Source: Methylophilus sp. 14
Lineage (GTDB): Bacteria > Pseudomonadota > Gammaproteobacteria > Burkholderiales > Methylophilaceae
Length of the DNA stretch: 64,000 bases
Reading direction: 5' to 3'
Assembly (NCBI RefSeq): GCF_015354345.1
Contig: NZ_JADKYS010000001.1
Coordinates: 434,001-498,000 of the forward strand
In this document: piece by piece, positions 43,201 through 50,896 of the stretch
Layout of the letters: every line of letters starts with the position of its first letter
Numbering within the stretch: the first letter of the stretch is position 1
The notes under the pieces: generated by a model
What the model was told of the DNA's origin: nothing
The model's input: only the letters and a program-made list of their open reading frames with translations
Database searches by the model: none
Program-made: the position numbers and the translations under genes

Positions 43201-43784
43201 GCAGTGCAACTACACCAATTGTATTAGCGGGTAGTGGCGAAATTACTTCGGGTGAAATCACCGTAAAACCCGGGGATCGTATGCCTGGAGTACCTCTTCA
43301 TAACTTAAATGCCAATTTTAGTTATGACATTACTCAAGATTGGACTGTTAATTTAGGGGCTGTTTTGCATTCTTGGTCTTATTTGCGTGGTAATGAAAAT
43401 AATGAGCATGAATCTGGTGTGCCCAGACCTGTGGTTATGCCTATTTACGACTCAAATGGCAATTTTCAAAGATATGACACGGTTTATCGTCAACCTTCAA
43501 CCAATCCTGGAAAACTCCCAGGATATACCGTATTTAATTTCTCAACCAGCTACAGGCTCAATAAAGAGTGGACGGCGACAATGCTGATAAACAATATTTT
43601 TGACAAAGAGTATTTCAGCGCCGGTCGCTTGGGAGTGAATCCATTTTCGCCAAGCATTAATGGTGCTATTGGCCCTGATGGTTATAACCATAACTCTGGT
43701 GATTGGTTAAGTACAAATTTTGTGGCACCAGGCGCTCCAAGAGGTGTTTGGTTTAGCTTGAACTGGCATTTTGTGCCGGATTAG
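40248..43784 (+). CDS. FecA-type TonB-dependent receptor (2)
   Basis: 1178-residue paralogue of receptor 1. Signal peptide (about 1-29, ending PVWAEA), STN signalling domain (about 48-115: IPAQPLANSLHDLGKATGMN), TonB-box-like LDKVEVRAKR, and a plug nearly identical to receptor 1 (SITDLMNRKLQSVTVNDYQG, DGIRVNEPFGDVVNWDMIPM). The barrel has divergent outer loops and the same C-terminus (NWHFVPD). GTG start at 40248 with AGGAG 7 bases upstream. Probably governed by one of the two sigma/FecR pairs. The exported orphan and RTX genes follow on the same strand. Ligand unknown. Confidence 0.92.
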   Translation: MNTYKKIHRRGIHTALAALSVMATQPVWAEALNTQLPKQQEESFSVPVNVDIPAQPLANSLHDLGKATGMNISFPNDIVSGKTAPEVRGRMSRKEALQRVLGESGLVPKAEGNNIFIQKPPKDEKKDIQLDKVEVRAKRFYEVGPLPGLGLTKEEIPGNVQSISAKEIKEAHSLSITDLMNRKLQSVTVNDYQGNPFQMDVQYRGFTAGPQIGTPQGLSVFFDGIRVNEPFGDVVNWDMIPMNALASVDVFPGSNPIFGLGTLGGAFSVKTKDGFNNAGTDATVLTGSYGRKYLQGEAGWNNGTVALFGAGNFFLEDGWRDNSPSKVNQFFGKASYRGDKLDLNLSTLLVGNDLTGNGVVPTNFYEQDRSSVFTSPDETKNRLSQFQLSGNYFVNDTFTITGQVYRRNSRRNQKNADVYTGYAGQALSQNFSDGQQYTCLYDSDGLAAEYGLPNYVVIDIPNPNDFSSSPFLNELFNNGVVDFSLLDADAFNQSLTGTPEAAAFLAHAQQVATYWKNPAPYIRANVVFDENGGEVTSYSNGESSYILDGSTFGGGGGFNLDDGFGAGYGVLTALGQSFYYDSSGGKHLVAFINARNGTDCTNGSLGSATGKYYNPLIGPRGVQTIDGISNGGSGVVEGIPTAIINDNRINQVVDGASIQFNWNLEKHKFMLGASIDNAYAQYSNSQQLGFFDSKRNGTIDGNRALDVFTAADYPIRNNDFDGNSITKSLYLSETWTPIETVHVTGALRYNETQVKSTLAARDFGQSEITLSRYLNDPANFALCQNGTCPGTGYVDAPNAFLMLPAEHEKFSYYSLNPSLGATWQAKENLNLYANWAQGTRTPSVVELGCALDKTPTRIGADQNGNDVFMPRSVALGRSCQLPSGLSGDPYLPQVRAETFDLGARGLWGDSLQWNLGYYRTELKNDIYMVTYFGNQNFFDSIGKTRRQGIEMGLKGELGKARFSLNYALTDAKFRNSFVTGGDANSSATTPIVLAGSGEITSGEITVKPGDRMPGVPLHNLNANFSYDITQDWTVNLGAVLHSWSYLRGNENNEHESGVPRPVVMPIYDSNGNFQRYDTVYRQPSTNPGKLPGYTVFNFSTSYRLNKEWTATMLINNIFDKEYFSAGRLGVNPFSPSINGAIGPDGYNHNSGDWLSTNFVAPGAPRGVWFSLNWHFVPD

Positions 43785-43944
43785 CAATAAAAGGAGAAGT
43801 TCCTAATGAAAATTGGGATTGATTTATAAGGTGAGCAGGCTTTTTAAAAATCAGAATTACTTATATAGATAAGGTGCGGCAAATATGTTGTCGACGAAGC
43901 AACAGTCACTCTACTGGCAATCCAACGTATTAAACGTATTAGAT
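43785..43944. other. intergenic region after receptor 2
   Basis: About 160 AT-rich bases with no credible gene. A short direct repeat AACGTATTA occurs twice (about 43924-43941). A purine-rich AAAAGGAGAAG right after the receptor stop is followed only by a very short frame. Confidence 0.4.
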
Positions 43945-44051
43945 GGGCATTTGTGACATGCCTTGCGTAAGAATTCAACTACAACCAGCTTAGAACTACG
44001 AGGAACTAACGATTGTGGTGAATTGGTGAGTGCGGGCAGCCACAAATGCCT
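43945..44051 (+). promoter_or_regulatory. candidate structured 5' leader of the exported orphan gene
   Basis: GGCATTTGTG (43946-43955) and CACAAATGCC (44041-44050) form a perfect 10-bp long-range stem enclosing about 85 bases, ending 33 bases before the start codon. Each arm can instead make a local hairpin (GGCAT 43946-43950 with ATGCC 43958-43962; GGGCA 44034-44038 with TGCCT 44047-44051), i.e. mutually exclusive folds. This is compatible with a riboswitch or attenuator, but no known class was recognised. Confidence 0.4.
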
Positions 44052-44083
44052 GCTAATTCTATCTTCTTTACAAGGAGTTAAGC

Positions 44084-45100
44084 ATGAAAAACATGACATT
44101 AAGGTTAGCAGTATTGGGAAGTGTTGCATATTCTGCATACGCATTAGCAGCGCCTGGATTCACAGCTCTGCCAACAACTACACCTTTTACACACCCAACT
44201 GTATCAGGTGCGACGACCGCTTTTGTTGCATGCAACAATACTGGTGATTTTGGTTCAGGAGTAAGTACTAAGAGTCCAACAACCTCCCCTGCGAATGAAT
44301 GCTTCTTGACTCCTAATCCTGCAAATGATTTGGCTTCACCTGTTACAGGTTACACATTAGTCACTTCAGCTAGTAGACCTGTCACCCTGAATAATGTGTA
44401 CTCGGGCAATACTAACAAGAGTATTGGAACGGTGTTGGATGTCGTCTGGCGTAAACCAGCAGCTACAGCGCCAGTCACAGCTACTCCAATGTGCATTTAT
44501 GGCACAAAATTTACTGCCACATCTACTGATTACAACACCACAGCAGCAGGCAATCAGTACTTTGAAGCAAACGGTGTTGCAAGAGGTGGCTTCGTTGATG
44601 TGAGTACACCTGCTAGTCCTGTCTCAAGGAATGTCGAAGTTGCCTATGCCAGAATGACTGGTACATCCGAAGTGTTGTTTCGTGCTGGTCGGGCCTATAC
44701 ATCTGTTCAACATCGTGTGGGAGACCAAGATATTCCGCAAACTGGGTTAGGTAGTTTTCCTTCAATTAACGGATCCAACTCGTGGTCCAGTAATGCAACT
44801 GCTACACAACAGAAAGCAGATTTGCACGATAACTGGGTAGAGTTAGCAACAGATATCAATGCACGCGACGATGATGGGTCAAGTACCGCGTCTTCTGCGA
44901 TGTTCTATATCCGAACATCTTGTAGTACTTCAGCGCCTGTGGCCGTTGCTGATGCAATTCGCTTACGCCAGACTTTTCAAGAGCAAAGTACTGATCCTTC
45001 CACAGGGGTTGGCGTCGATCAAAATTTCATAGAGGTCACTGTAACTGGTTTTGTGCCTCCAGGTGGGGCAGCTACTCCAGCACACACTCAACCATATTAA
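44084..45100 (+). CDS. exported protein of unknown family
   Basis: 338 residues. An N-terminal signal peptide (about 1-22, RLAVLGSVAYSAYALA then APGF) shows export. The mature part is rich in T/S/A/P and G, beta-like, with few charged residues and cysteines in ACNNTG, NECFLTP, PMCIYG and RTSCSTS that could form two disulfides. No membrane anchor or lipobox. AAGGAG precedes the ATG. It lies between TonB receptor 2 and the RTX gene with the same AT-rich codon bias, so a secreted ligand-binding partner or surface component is plausible. No family recognised. Confidence 0.8.
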   Translation: MKNMTLRLAVLGSVAYSAYALAAPGFTALPTTTPFTHPTVSGATTAFVACNNTGDFGSGVSTKSPTTSPANECFLTPNPANDLASPVTGYTLVTSASRPVTLNNVYSGNTNKSIGTVLDVVWRKPAATAPVTATPMCIYGTKFTATSTDYNTTAAGNQYFEANGVARGGFVDVSTPASPVSRNVEVAYARMTGTSEVLFRAGRAYTSVQHRVGDQDIPQTGLGSFPSINGSNSWSSNATATQQKADLHDNWVELATDINARDDDGSSTASSAMFYIRTSCSTSAPVAVADAIRLRQTFQEQSTDPSTGVGVDQNFIEVTVTGFVPPGGAATPAHTQPY

Positions 45101-45188
45101 TCAGATTAATTGAGTTAATCTCTAGGCAGGGCAAAGTATTTTGCCTTGCCTATCTTGGAGAGAAAGCTCTGATATTAAGGAGTCAAAA

Positions 45189-47366
45189 ATGGCAACAAAA
45201 ATCTTTAATGCGACAGAAACTGAATATACCGGGACTGCAAGTGCTGACTTTATAGTGGGCAATAATCTTGGAAACTATATTGATGGCGGTGCTGGTAACG
45301 ACTTCATTTCTGGAGGTAGTGGTGATGACGTTTTATTAGGTGGTGATGGCAATGATGTGATCTCTGGTGGCGCAGGTAATGATGTGATCGATGCAGGGAA
45401 TGGAAATAATATCGTGGATGGTGCTGATGGCAACGACTACATTGCTGCGGGGGATGGTAACGATATTCTTTCTGGTGGGGCCGGTGATGACACCGTTTTC
45501 GGTGGTGATGGCGATGATGTCTTAACGGGCGGTGCAGGTTCAGATTACGTTGAAGGACAAGGGGCATCATTCGGTAATGAAACTGTGGATGGCAACATAT
45601 ATCTCGCAACAAGTGATGATTTCCTGATTGGTGGAGATGGTAATGATACTTTTGTGATTACCACGGAAGAAAATGCGGCTAACCTCTACATTAGCGGCGG
45701 TGTGTCGGGTCTTGACAATAATGGTGATCCTGCTCGGTACATTGACGTGAGTGAACTCGAGGGTGAAGAGGAGGAAGGTGGGGAAGAGGAGTTAGTTGTA
45801 TTTGATACCGTCACTAATCAATATGTTGAAATTGAAGATCAGGAGATGTCTGAAGAGATTGAAACTGATGTTCGTTTAAACATTGTGACTCGTCCAGGCT
45901 CTTCTGCAATTAGCACATTCGCAACCACTATTGCTGGTTACAATGCTGTAGATACAATTGCTTTCACCCAATCTGGGGAGTTTGAAGGCATTGCTTTTAC
46001 TGGGATTGAGCGTATTGAGTTGTCGAGTGGTGTGAGTATTACACTTGAAGCGGAACAACTTGAGGCAAACGGTGAGTCTCTGAGCCTCGGTGAATTAAAC
46101 CCAGGCTATCAAATTCACGGCGTAGCCGGTGGTGATGTTGAAAATGTCACTGTTGAACTTGAGTTTGAAGAAGAAACTTTTGAGCCAGCCGCTACCATTG
46201 TAGGTGCATCACCTGTCACCTACGACAAAGCGGTATTTGAGGTAGATGACTTCTCTGTTGCTCATATCTACCACAACGTTGATGTGACTTATGATGCATC
46301 TGAAGGTGTTGCTGGTAGCTTCACCCGCATTGACGGTGCTAACGAAGGCAGCGATGCGCACGAAATCGTTGAAGGTAGCGAGGGTGTGGATTACGCGACG
46401 ATGCGCCTGGGTGATGACACTGTGTATGGCAACGGCGGCAATGACTTGCTGATTGGCCATGGCGGTGCGGATTACCTCGACGGTGGCGAAGGCGATGACA
46501 TTTTTGTGATCGGCGGTTTTGGTAGTGGTGTGCAAGGCACGACTTCTAAGGCAGATGACGGTAACAAAGAGTGGATTGCGACTGGTGCTAAGCATGATGT
46601 GATCGTCGGTGGTGACGGCGTGGATACGTTGCGCATTACCACTGGCATTGGCGCGAACACCAAAGCCAACGGTACGGTGGTGCTCAATAACGACAACTTC
46701 AAGTCTATGGAAGTGGTGCAAGTGGGCGGTACAGTGGGTCGTTTGAACGTTGAAAACACTGACTTGCAGTTGCTCAACGACCATTACTACTTTAAAGCCA
46801 ATGGCACCGTGGCTGACCTCTCCAATACCCTGGGTAACAACGGCGGCACGATCAACAACGTCGTCGTTGATGCATCTGGCCTGACCACCAATGGCTTGCG
46901 TTTTGAAGGTAATGCTAACCAGCAAACCTTTATTGGGACCAGCAAGGCTGACGTGTTTGTTGGCAATGGCGGTAACGATACGCTGACTGGCGGCGGTGGT
47001 AAGGATACCTTTGTGTTTGGCAAAGTGTATGAAGAAGTGGTGACTGGCTCTTCTACCACTGTGCAAACTTACACTAACACGGCGTTTAACCTGACCGGGG
47101 TAGACACCATTACTGATTTCACCCGTGGCACCGACAAAATCGAGTTGCACCTGGATCAGTACAGCCAGTTGGCCGGATTCAATGCCAGCATGCTGCGTGT
47201 GAACAGCACAGGCACTGCACAAGATGCCAATGATTACCTGGTGTACAACACCACCACCAAAACCCTCAGCTATGACGCCGACGGTAACGGTAGCGGTGCG
47301 AAGGTAGACATTGCCATCCTGACAGGCGTGAATACATTGTCAACCTCTGACTTTGTGATCGTCTAA
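45189..47366 (+). CDS. RTX (hemolysin-type Ca2+-binding) secreted protein
   Basis: 725-residue acidic protein, no signal peptide, predicted T1SS substrate. About ten glycine-rich nonapeptides (GGAGNDFIS, GGDGNDVIS, GGAGDDTVF) lie unusually at the N-terminus (about 30-122), with further blocks near 420-445 (GNGGNDLLIGHGGADYLDGG) and 595-615 (GNGGNDTLTGGGGKDTF). An E-rich linker (EEEEGGEEE) sits near 200. The C-terminus (VDTITDFTRGTDKIELHL) is of serralysin/RTX export type. ATG at 45189 follows AAGGAG. The first half is AT-rich, the second from about 46,300 GC-richer. Could be a surface-layer-like protein, adhesin or metal binder; no catalytic domain seen. Confidence 0.88.
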   Translation: MATKIFNATETEYTGTASADFIVGNNLGNYIDGGAGNDFISGGSGDDVLLGGDGNDVISGGAGNDVIDAGNGNNIVDGADGNDYIAAGDGNDILSGGAGDDTVFGGDGDDVLTGGAGSDYVEGQGASFGNETVDGNIYLATSDDFLIGGDGNDTFVITTEENAANLYISGGVSGLDNNGDPARYIDVSELEGEEEEGGEEELVVFDTVTNQYVEIEDQEMSEEIETDVRLNIVTRPGSSAISTFATTIAGYNAVDTIAFTQSGEFEGIAFTGIERIELSSGVSITLEAEQLEANGESLSLGELNPGYQIHGVAGGDVENVTVELEFEEETFEPAATIVGASPVTYDKAVFEVDDFSVAHIYHNVDVTYDASEGVAGSFTRIDGANEGSDAHEIVEGSEGVDYATMRLGDDTVYGNGGNDLLIGHGGADYLDGGEGDDIFVIGGFGSGVQGTTSKADDGNKEWIATGAKHDVIVGGDGVDTLRITTGIGANTKANGTVVLNNDNFKSMEVVQVGGTVGRLNVENTDLQLLNDHYYFKANGTVADLSNTLGNNGGTINNVVVDASGLTTNGLRFEGNANQQTFIGTSKADVFVGNGGNDTLTGGGGKDTFVFGKVYEEVVTGSSTTVQTYTNTAFNLTGVDTITDFTRGTDKIELHLDQYSQLAGFNASMLRVNSTGTAQDANDYLVYNTTTKTLSYDADGNGSGAKVDIAILTGVNTLSTSDFVIV

Positions 47367-47380
47367 TCACGATGTAAGCG

Positions 47381-47404
47381 GGCAGGCGGGGGAACCCGCT
47401 TGCC
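47381..47404 (+). other. strong hairpin between RTX gene and T1SS genes
   Basis: GGCAGGCGGG (47381-47390), loop GGAA, CCCGCTTGCC (47395-47404): a 10-bp stem with one G-T pair, 14 bases after the RTX stop. No T-run follows, so it is probably a processing or stability hairpin or a partial terminator that sets different RTX and transporter levels. Confidence 0.6.
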
Positions 47405-47435
47405 AACTTTCCATACTGAATTCTTTGTCGTGAAA

Positions 47436-49178
47436 ATGTCGTCGCAAGCTGAATCCATCAAGCAAGTCATGTCTCAACTCTGGCCGCTATGGCGCAAGGT
47501 CTGGCTGATTGGGGTGGTGACTCATCTGCTGGTCCTGGTGCCCTCCTGGTACATGCTGGAGGTGTATGACCGCGTCATTAACAGCCGTAATGTCTCAACA
47601 TTAGTCATGCTCACGCTGTTGGCCGCCTTTGCTTATCTGGTGATGGAAGCACTGGAATGGCAGCGTCGTAATGTGTTGCAAGTCGGGGCAAAGCGCTTCG
47701 AGCAATTATTGCAGCAACAAGTGTTTGAGCGTGTATTCGCCGCCAAATTGGCCCTGCCGATGTTTCCTGCGCAGCAAGTGTTTGCCGACTTTTCTACCCT
47801 TAAAAATGCCTTGCATTCCCCGGCCCTGCTTGGCCTGATTGATGCACCATTTTGTTTGATTTTTCTCGCTGCAGTGTTCTGGATTCATCCGGCACTGGGC
47901 GTACTCACGTTGTGCGGGCTGGCGATACAACTCGCATTGACCGTGCACAACCAGTCACACGTGGCACCGTTGATGAAAGAGGCCAACCAGCATGCGCTGG
48001 AATCACAACGCTACTTTGCCAGCATCAGCCGTCATGGCGATGTGATGCATGCCATGCAGATGCTGGCCCCGGTGGAGCAGCGCTGGTTGCAGCATCAGCA
48101 CGGATTTTTATGGCAACAGGCGCAAGCGTCAGAGCTGGCAGGCAAAAGTGCGGCTGCTTCGCGTTGGCTGCAAACCTTGCAAACCAGCCTGATTTTAGGC
48201 CTGGCCTGCTATCTGTTTATTGCCGGTGAGTTGTTTAATGGTGGTGCCATGATGATTGTGGCTTCAATTTTAGCGGCACGCGTGCTGACGCCGTTGGTGC
48301 AGTGCGTGGGTCATTGGAAAACCTATGAACAAGCCTGGACAGCTTACCAGCGTATCGCCAGCCTGATGGCGAATGCCAGCGCAAGCACTGACGGGTTGGT
48401 GCTGCCACCACCTACGGGTGAGGTGACCGTAGAGCAGCTGAGCTATGCCATGCCGCAAGCGGGTAAATCTTCGGCTGAGGTATTTATCCGCCAGGTGCAA
48501 TTTAAATTAAGCGCCGGGCAAGTGTTGATTGTGGCGGGGGCTTCCGCATCGGGCAAAACAACCTTGGCCAAATTGCTGGTAGGTTTATTGGCACCCAACA
48601 GTGGCCGCGTACGGTTTGATGGCGTGGATGTGCATCGCTGGGACAAAACGCAACTGGGTCCGCACCTGGGCTATCTGGCGCAGGAAGCCGATTTATTTGA
48701 TGGCCCGATTGTCGACAATATCTGCCGCTTTCAGACGCCTGACCGAGAGGCCCTGACTGAGGTGCTGACCTTGCTCGGGCTCTACGAATGGGTACATCAA
48801 TTGCCTGATGGCCTGAATACGGTCATTGGTCAATCTGGCATGCCGCTTTCTGGTGGCGAGCGCCAACTGATTGGCCTGGCAAGAGCCTTTTATGGCAAGC
48901 CGCGTATTGTGGTGCTGGATGAGCCGAATGCTAACCTGGATACCACCGCCGAGCGCACCTTGCAGCACGCGATTGCACACCTGAAGCAACAGGGCACGAC
49001 TTTTATCATCATCAGCCATTTGCAGCACATTTTAAGCATCGCCGACCTCATGCTGGTGATGTGCCAGGGGCAGATGATCCGCTACGGCAAACCGGCAGAA
49101 GTGCTGGCCAGTTTTCAAGCCGCGCCTGCACAAGCAGGGGCTGTAAAAACAGAGACAGGAAAGGTGGCACAGTCATGA
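47436..49178 (+). CDS. type I secretion ABC transporter/permease (1), PrtD-like
   Basis: 580 residues. A membrane domain with about six helices (20-310; LVLVPSWYMLEVYDRVINSR is typical of PrtD/HasD/RsaD) precedes the ATPase: Walker A GASASGKTTLAKLLVG, Q-loop YLAQEADLFDG, signature LSGGERQLIGLARA, Walker B IVVLDEPNANLD, H-loop IIISHLQHI. No C39 peptidase domain. The frame is open from TTG 47400, but that lies in a hairpin; ATG at 47436 fits the family better. Stop and next start overlap (ATGA). It exports unfolded RTX protein across the inner membrane, with the next ABC gene a probable partner. Confidence 0.9.
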   Translation: MSSQAESIKQVMSQLWPLWRKVWLIGVVTHLLVLVPSWYMLEVYDRVINSRNVSTLVMLTLLAAFAYLVMEALEWQRRNVLQVGAKRFEQLLQQQVFERVFAAKLALPMFPAQQVFADFSTLKNALHSPALLGLIDAPFCLIFLAAVFWIHPALGVLTLCGLAIQLALTVHNQSHVAPLMKEANQHALESQRYFASISRHGDVMHAMQMLAPVEQRWLQHQHGFLWQQAQASELAGKSAAASRWLQTLQTSLILGLACYLFIAGELFNGGAMMIVASILAARVLTPLVQCVGHWKTYEQAWTAYQRIASLMANASASTDGLVLPPPTGEVTVEQLSYAMPQAGKSSAEVFIRQVQFKLSAGQVLIVAGASASGKTTLAKLLVGLLAPNSGRVRFDGVDVHRWDKTQLGPHLGYLAQEADLFDGPIVDNICRFQTPDREALTEVLTLLGLYEWVHQLPDGLNTVIGQSGMPLSGGERQLIGLARAFYGKPRIVVLDEPNANLDTTAERTLQHAIAHLKQQGTTFIIISHLQHILSIADLMLVMCQGQMIRYGKPAEVLASFQAAPAQAGAVKTETGKVAQS

Positions 49179-50896
49179 TGCTCACTCGTTCACCCGCATG
49201 GCAGCCGCCACTGTGGTCTTTTATGCAGCCGTTTAAAGGTGCTTTTTTGCAAATGGTCTGGCTCAGTTTGCTGACCAATGTGCTGATGCTGGTGCCCACC
49301 TTGTATATGTTGCAGTTGTACGACCGGGTCATGCTCAGCCGCAATACGCTGACGCTGGTAGCCATGACCGTATTAACGGCCGGGCTATTGTTGCTGATGG
49401 CAGGTGCAGACTGGTTGCGCAGCTTATATGCGATTAAAACTGGCGTGCAGTTTGACCTCACGTATGGCAAGCAGGTGTTTGCTGCTGTGTTCGACGCACG
49501 TCAGCAGCAGAAGCCACCTGCTGAGTCATTGCAGCAATTAACCGCCATTCGCCAGTTTATGACGGGTCAGGGTTTGTTTGCCTTGCTGGATATTCCCTGG
49601 AGCATGATTTACATCCTGGTGTTGTTTGCCTTGCACCCGGTGCTGGGTGCCACTGCTATGGTATTTTGCCTGGTGCAATGTGCGGTGGCGTTGTTGAATC
49701 AGCGCATGACGGCATCGCCAGCGCAAACCGCACAGACGGCAAAGCATGACACCGAGCATTTCGTGCAGCAAAAAATCCAGCATTTGCAGTCCAGTGTTGT
49801 GCTGGGCATGTTGCAAACCTTGCGCCAGCATTGGCAGGCATTGCTGGCCAAACAATCACTGGCAGAGGATGTCTGGTTACAAGCCAGCGACCGTAGCCAG
49901 TTTGTCAATAAATGGGTGCGCTACACCTTGCAGTCACTCATGTTGGCAATGGCGGCTTGGCTGACCATACGCGGTGAAATCAGTGTGGGCTCCATGGTGG
50001 CGTCGAATGTGCTGATTGCACGTGCTTTGCACCCGTTTGATGTCATGGTGCACAGCTGGCGCCAATGGTTGCAGGCGCAGTCCGCTGCGGCAGATTTGCA
50101 GGGTTTGTTGCGCAACAATGCTGTGCAGGCAGCGCTGCCTGCGATACCCCTGGTACGGCCTTATCAACTGGGCTTGCATGCCGTTGGTGTCACCGCTGCT
50201 TCGCGCCGCTTATTGCATGAGGTGAGCCTGACTATTCAGCCTGGACGGTTACTGTGTGTGATGGGGCCATCGGGCGCGGGCAAAAGCACTTTGGCACGCC
50301 TGTTGGTCGGGGTGGTGTCGCCCACGGCTGGCGACTATCAAATCAATCAATCTACCATTACGGCAGACAATGCACGTGCGCTGATGACCAGCGTCGGCTA
50401 TTTGCCGCAACAGGTGTCTTTGCTTGAAGGCACCATTGCCGAAAACGTGGCCAGGTTTGGTGAGTTGGAGAGTCAGCATATTTTGCAGGCCTGCCAGCGT
50501 GTGGGGTTGCACGAAGCGATTTTGCGTTTGCCGCAAGGCTATGACACACGCCTGGATGAGCAAGGCTTGCCATTGTCTGGTGGACAGCGCCAATTGCTGG
50601 GCCTGGCGCGTGCCATTTACAAAGAGCCAGCCTTGCTGGTGCTGGATGAACCGAATGCCAGCCTGGATGAGTTTGGCGAAGCCAGGCTGATGCAGTTGCT
50701 GCAAGCCTTGAAAACCCTGAATACTACCATTGTGGTGATCTCGCATCGCTCCGGCATCCTCAAGATTACTGACGACCTGCTGGTGCTCAAGCGTGGCGAA
50801 GTGTTACACCATGGGCCACGTGATGCGGGGATTGTCTATTTAAACCAATTACATGCTGCGACCAGCAGTGTAGCGACGGAGCCTGCATGCGCCTGA
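49175..50896 (+). CDS. type I secretion ABC transporter/permease (2), PrtD-like
   Basis: 573 residues, same architecture as its neighbour but clearly diverged. Membrane domain (LMLVPTLYMLQLYDRVMLSR) then ATPase with Walker A GPSGAGKSTLARLLVG, Q-loop YLPQQVSLLEG, signature LSGGQRQLLGLARA, Walker B LLVLDEPNASLD, H-loop VVISHRSG. ATG at 49175 overlaps the previous stop by 4 bases. Both ATPases look intact, so a heterodimer or two alternative homodimers are possible. Confidence 0.9.
   Translation: MMLTRSPAWQPPLWSFMQPFKGAFLQMVWLSLLTNVLMLVPTLYMLQLYDRVMLSRNTLTLVAMTVLTAGLLLLMAGADWLRSLYAIKTGVQFDLTYGKQVFAAVFDARQQQKPPAESLQQLTAIRQFMTGQGLFALLDIPWSMIYILVLFALHPVLGATAMVFCLVQCAVALLNQRMTASPAQTAQTAKHDTEHFVQQKIQHLQSSVVLGMLQTLRQHWQALLAKQSLAEDVWLQASDRSQFVNKWVRYTLQSLMLAMAAWLTIRGEISVGSMVASNVLIARALHPFDVMVHSWRQWLQAQSAAADLQGLLRNNAVQAALPAIPLVRPYQLGLHAVGVTAASRRLLHEVSLTIQPGRLLCVMGPSGAGKSTLARLLVGVVSPTAGDYQINQSTITADNARALMTSVGYLPQQVSLLEGTIAENVARFGELESQHILQACQRVGLHEAILRLPQGYDTRLDEQGLPLSGGQRQLLGLARAIYKEPALLVLDEPNASLDEFGEARLMQLLQALKTLNTTIVVISHRSGILKITDDLLVLKRGEVLHHGPRDAGIVYLNQLHAATSSVATEPACA

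Noticed and set aside
43924-43941. AACGTATTA direct repeat as an operator
   Set aside because: Two short AT-rich copies only, no palindrome or promoter context; could be chance.
45304-45612. His-rich minus-strand frame opposite the RTX repeats
   Set aside because: Mirror image of GGxGxD-type codons on the other strand; composition artefact, not a metal-binding protein.
46209-47222. 337-codon minus-strand frame inside the RTX gene
   Set aside because: Antisense shadow of repetitive, GC-biased coding sequence; no SD, His/Val-rich, no domain, while the + strand has clear RTX repeats.
47400-47435. TTG start at 47400 for the first T1SS ABC gene
   Set aside because: It lies within the strong hairpin 47381-47404; ATG at 47436 gives the normal family N-terminus.
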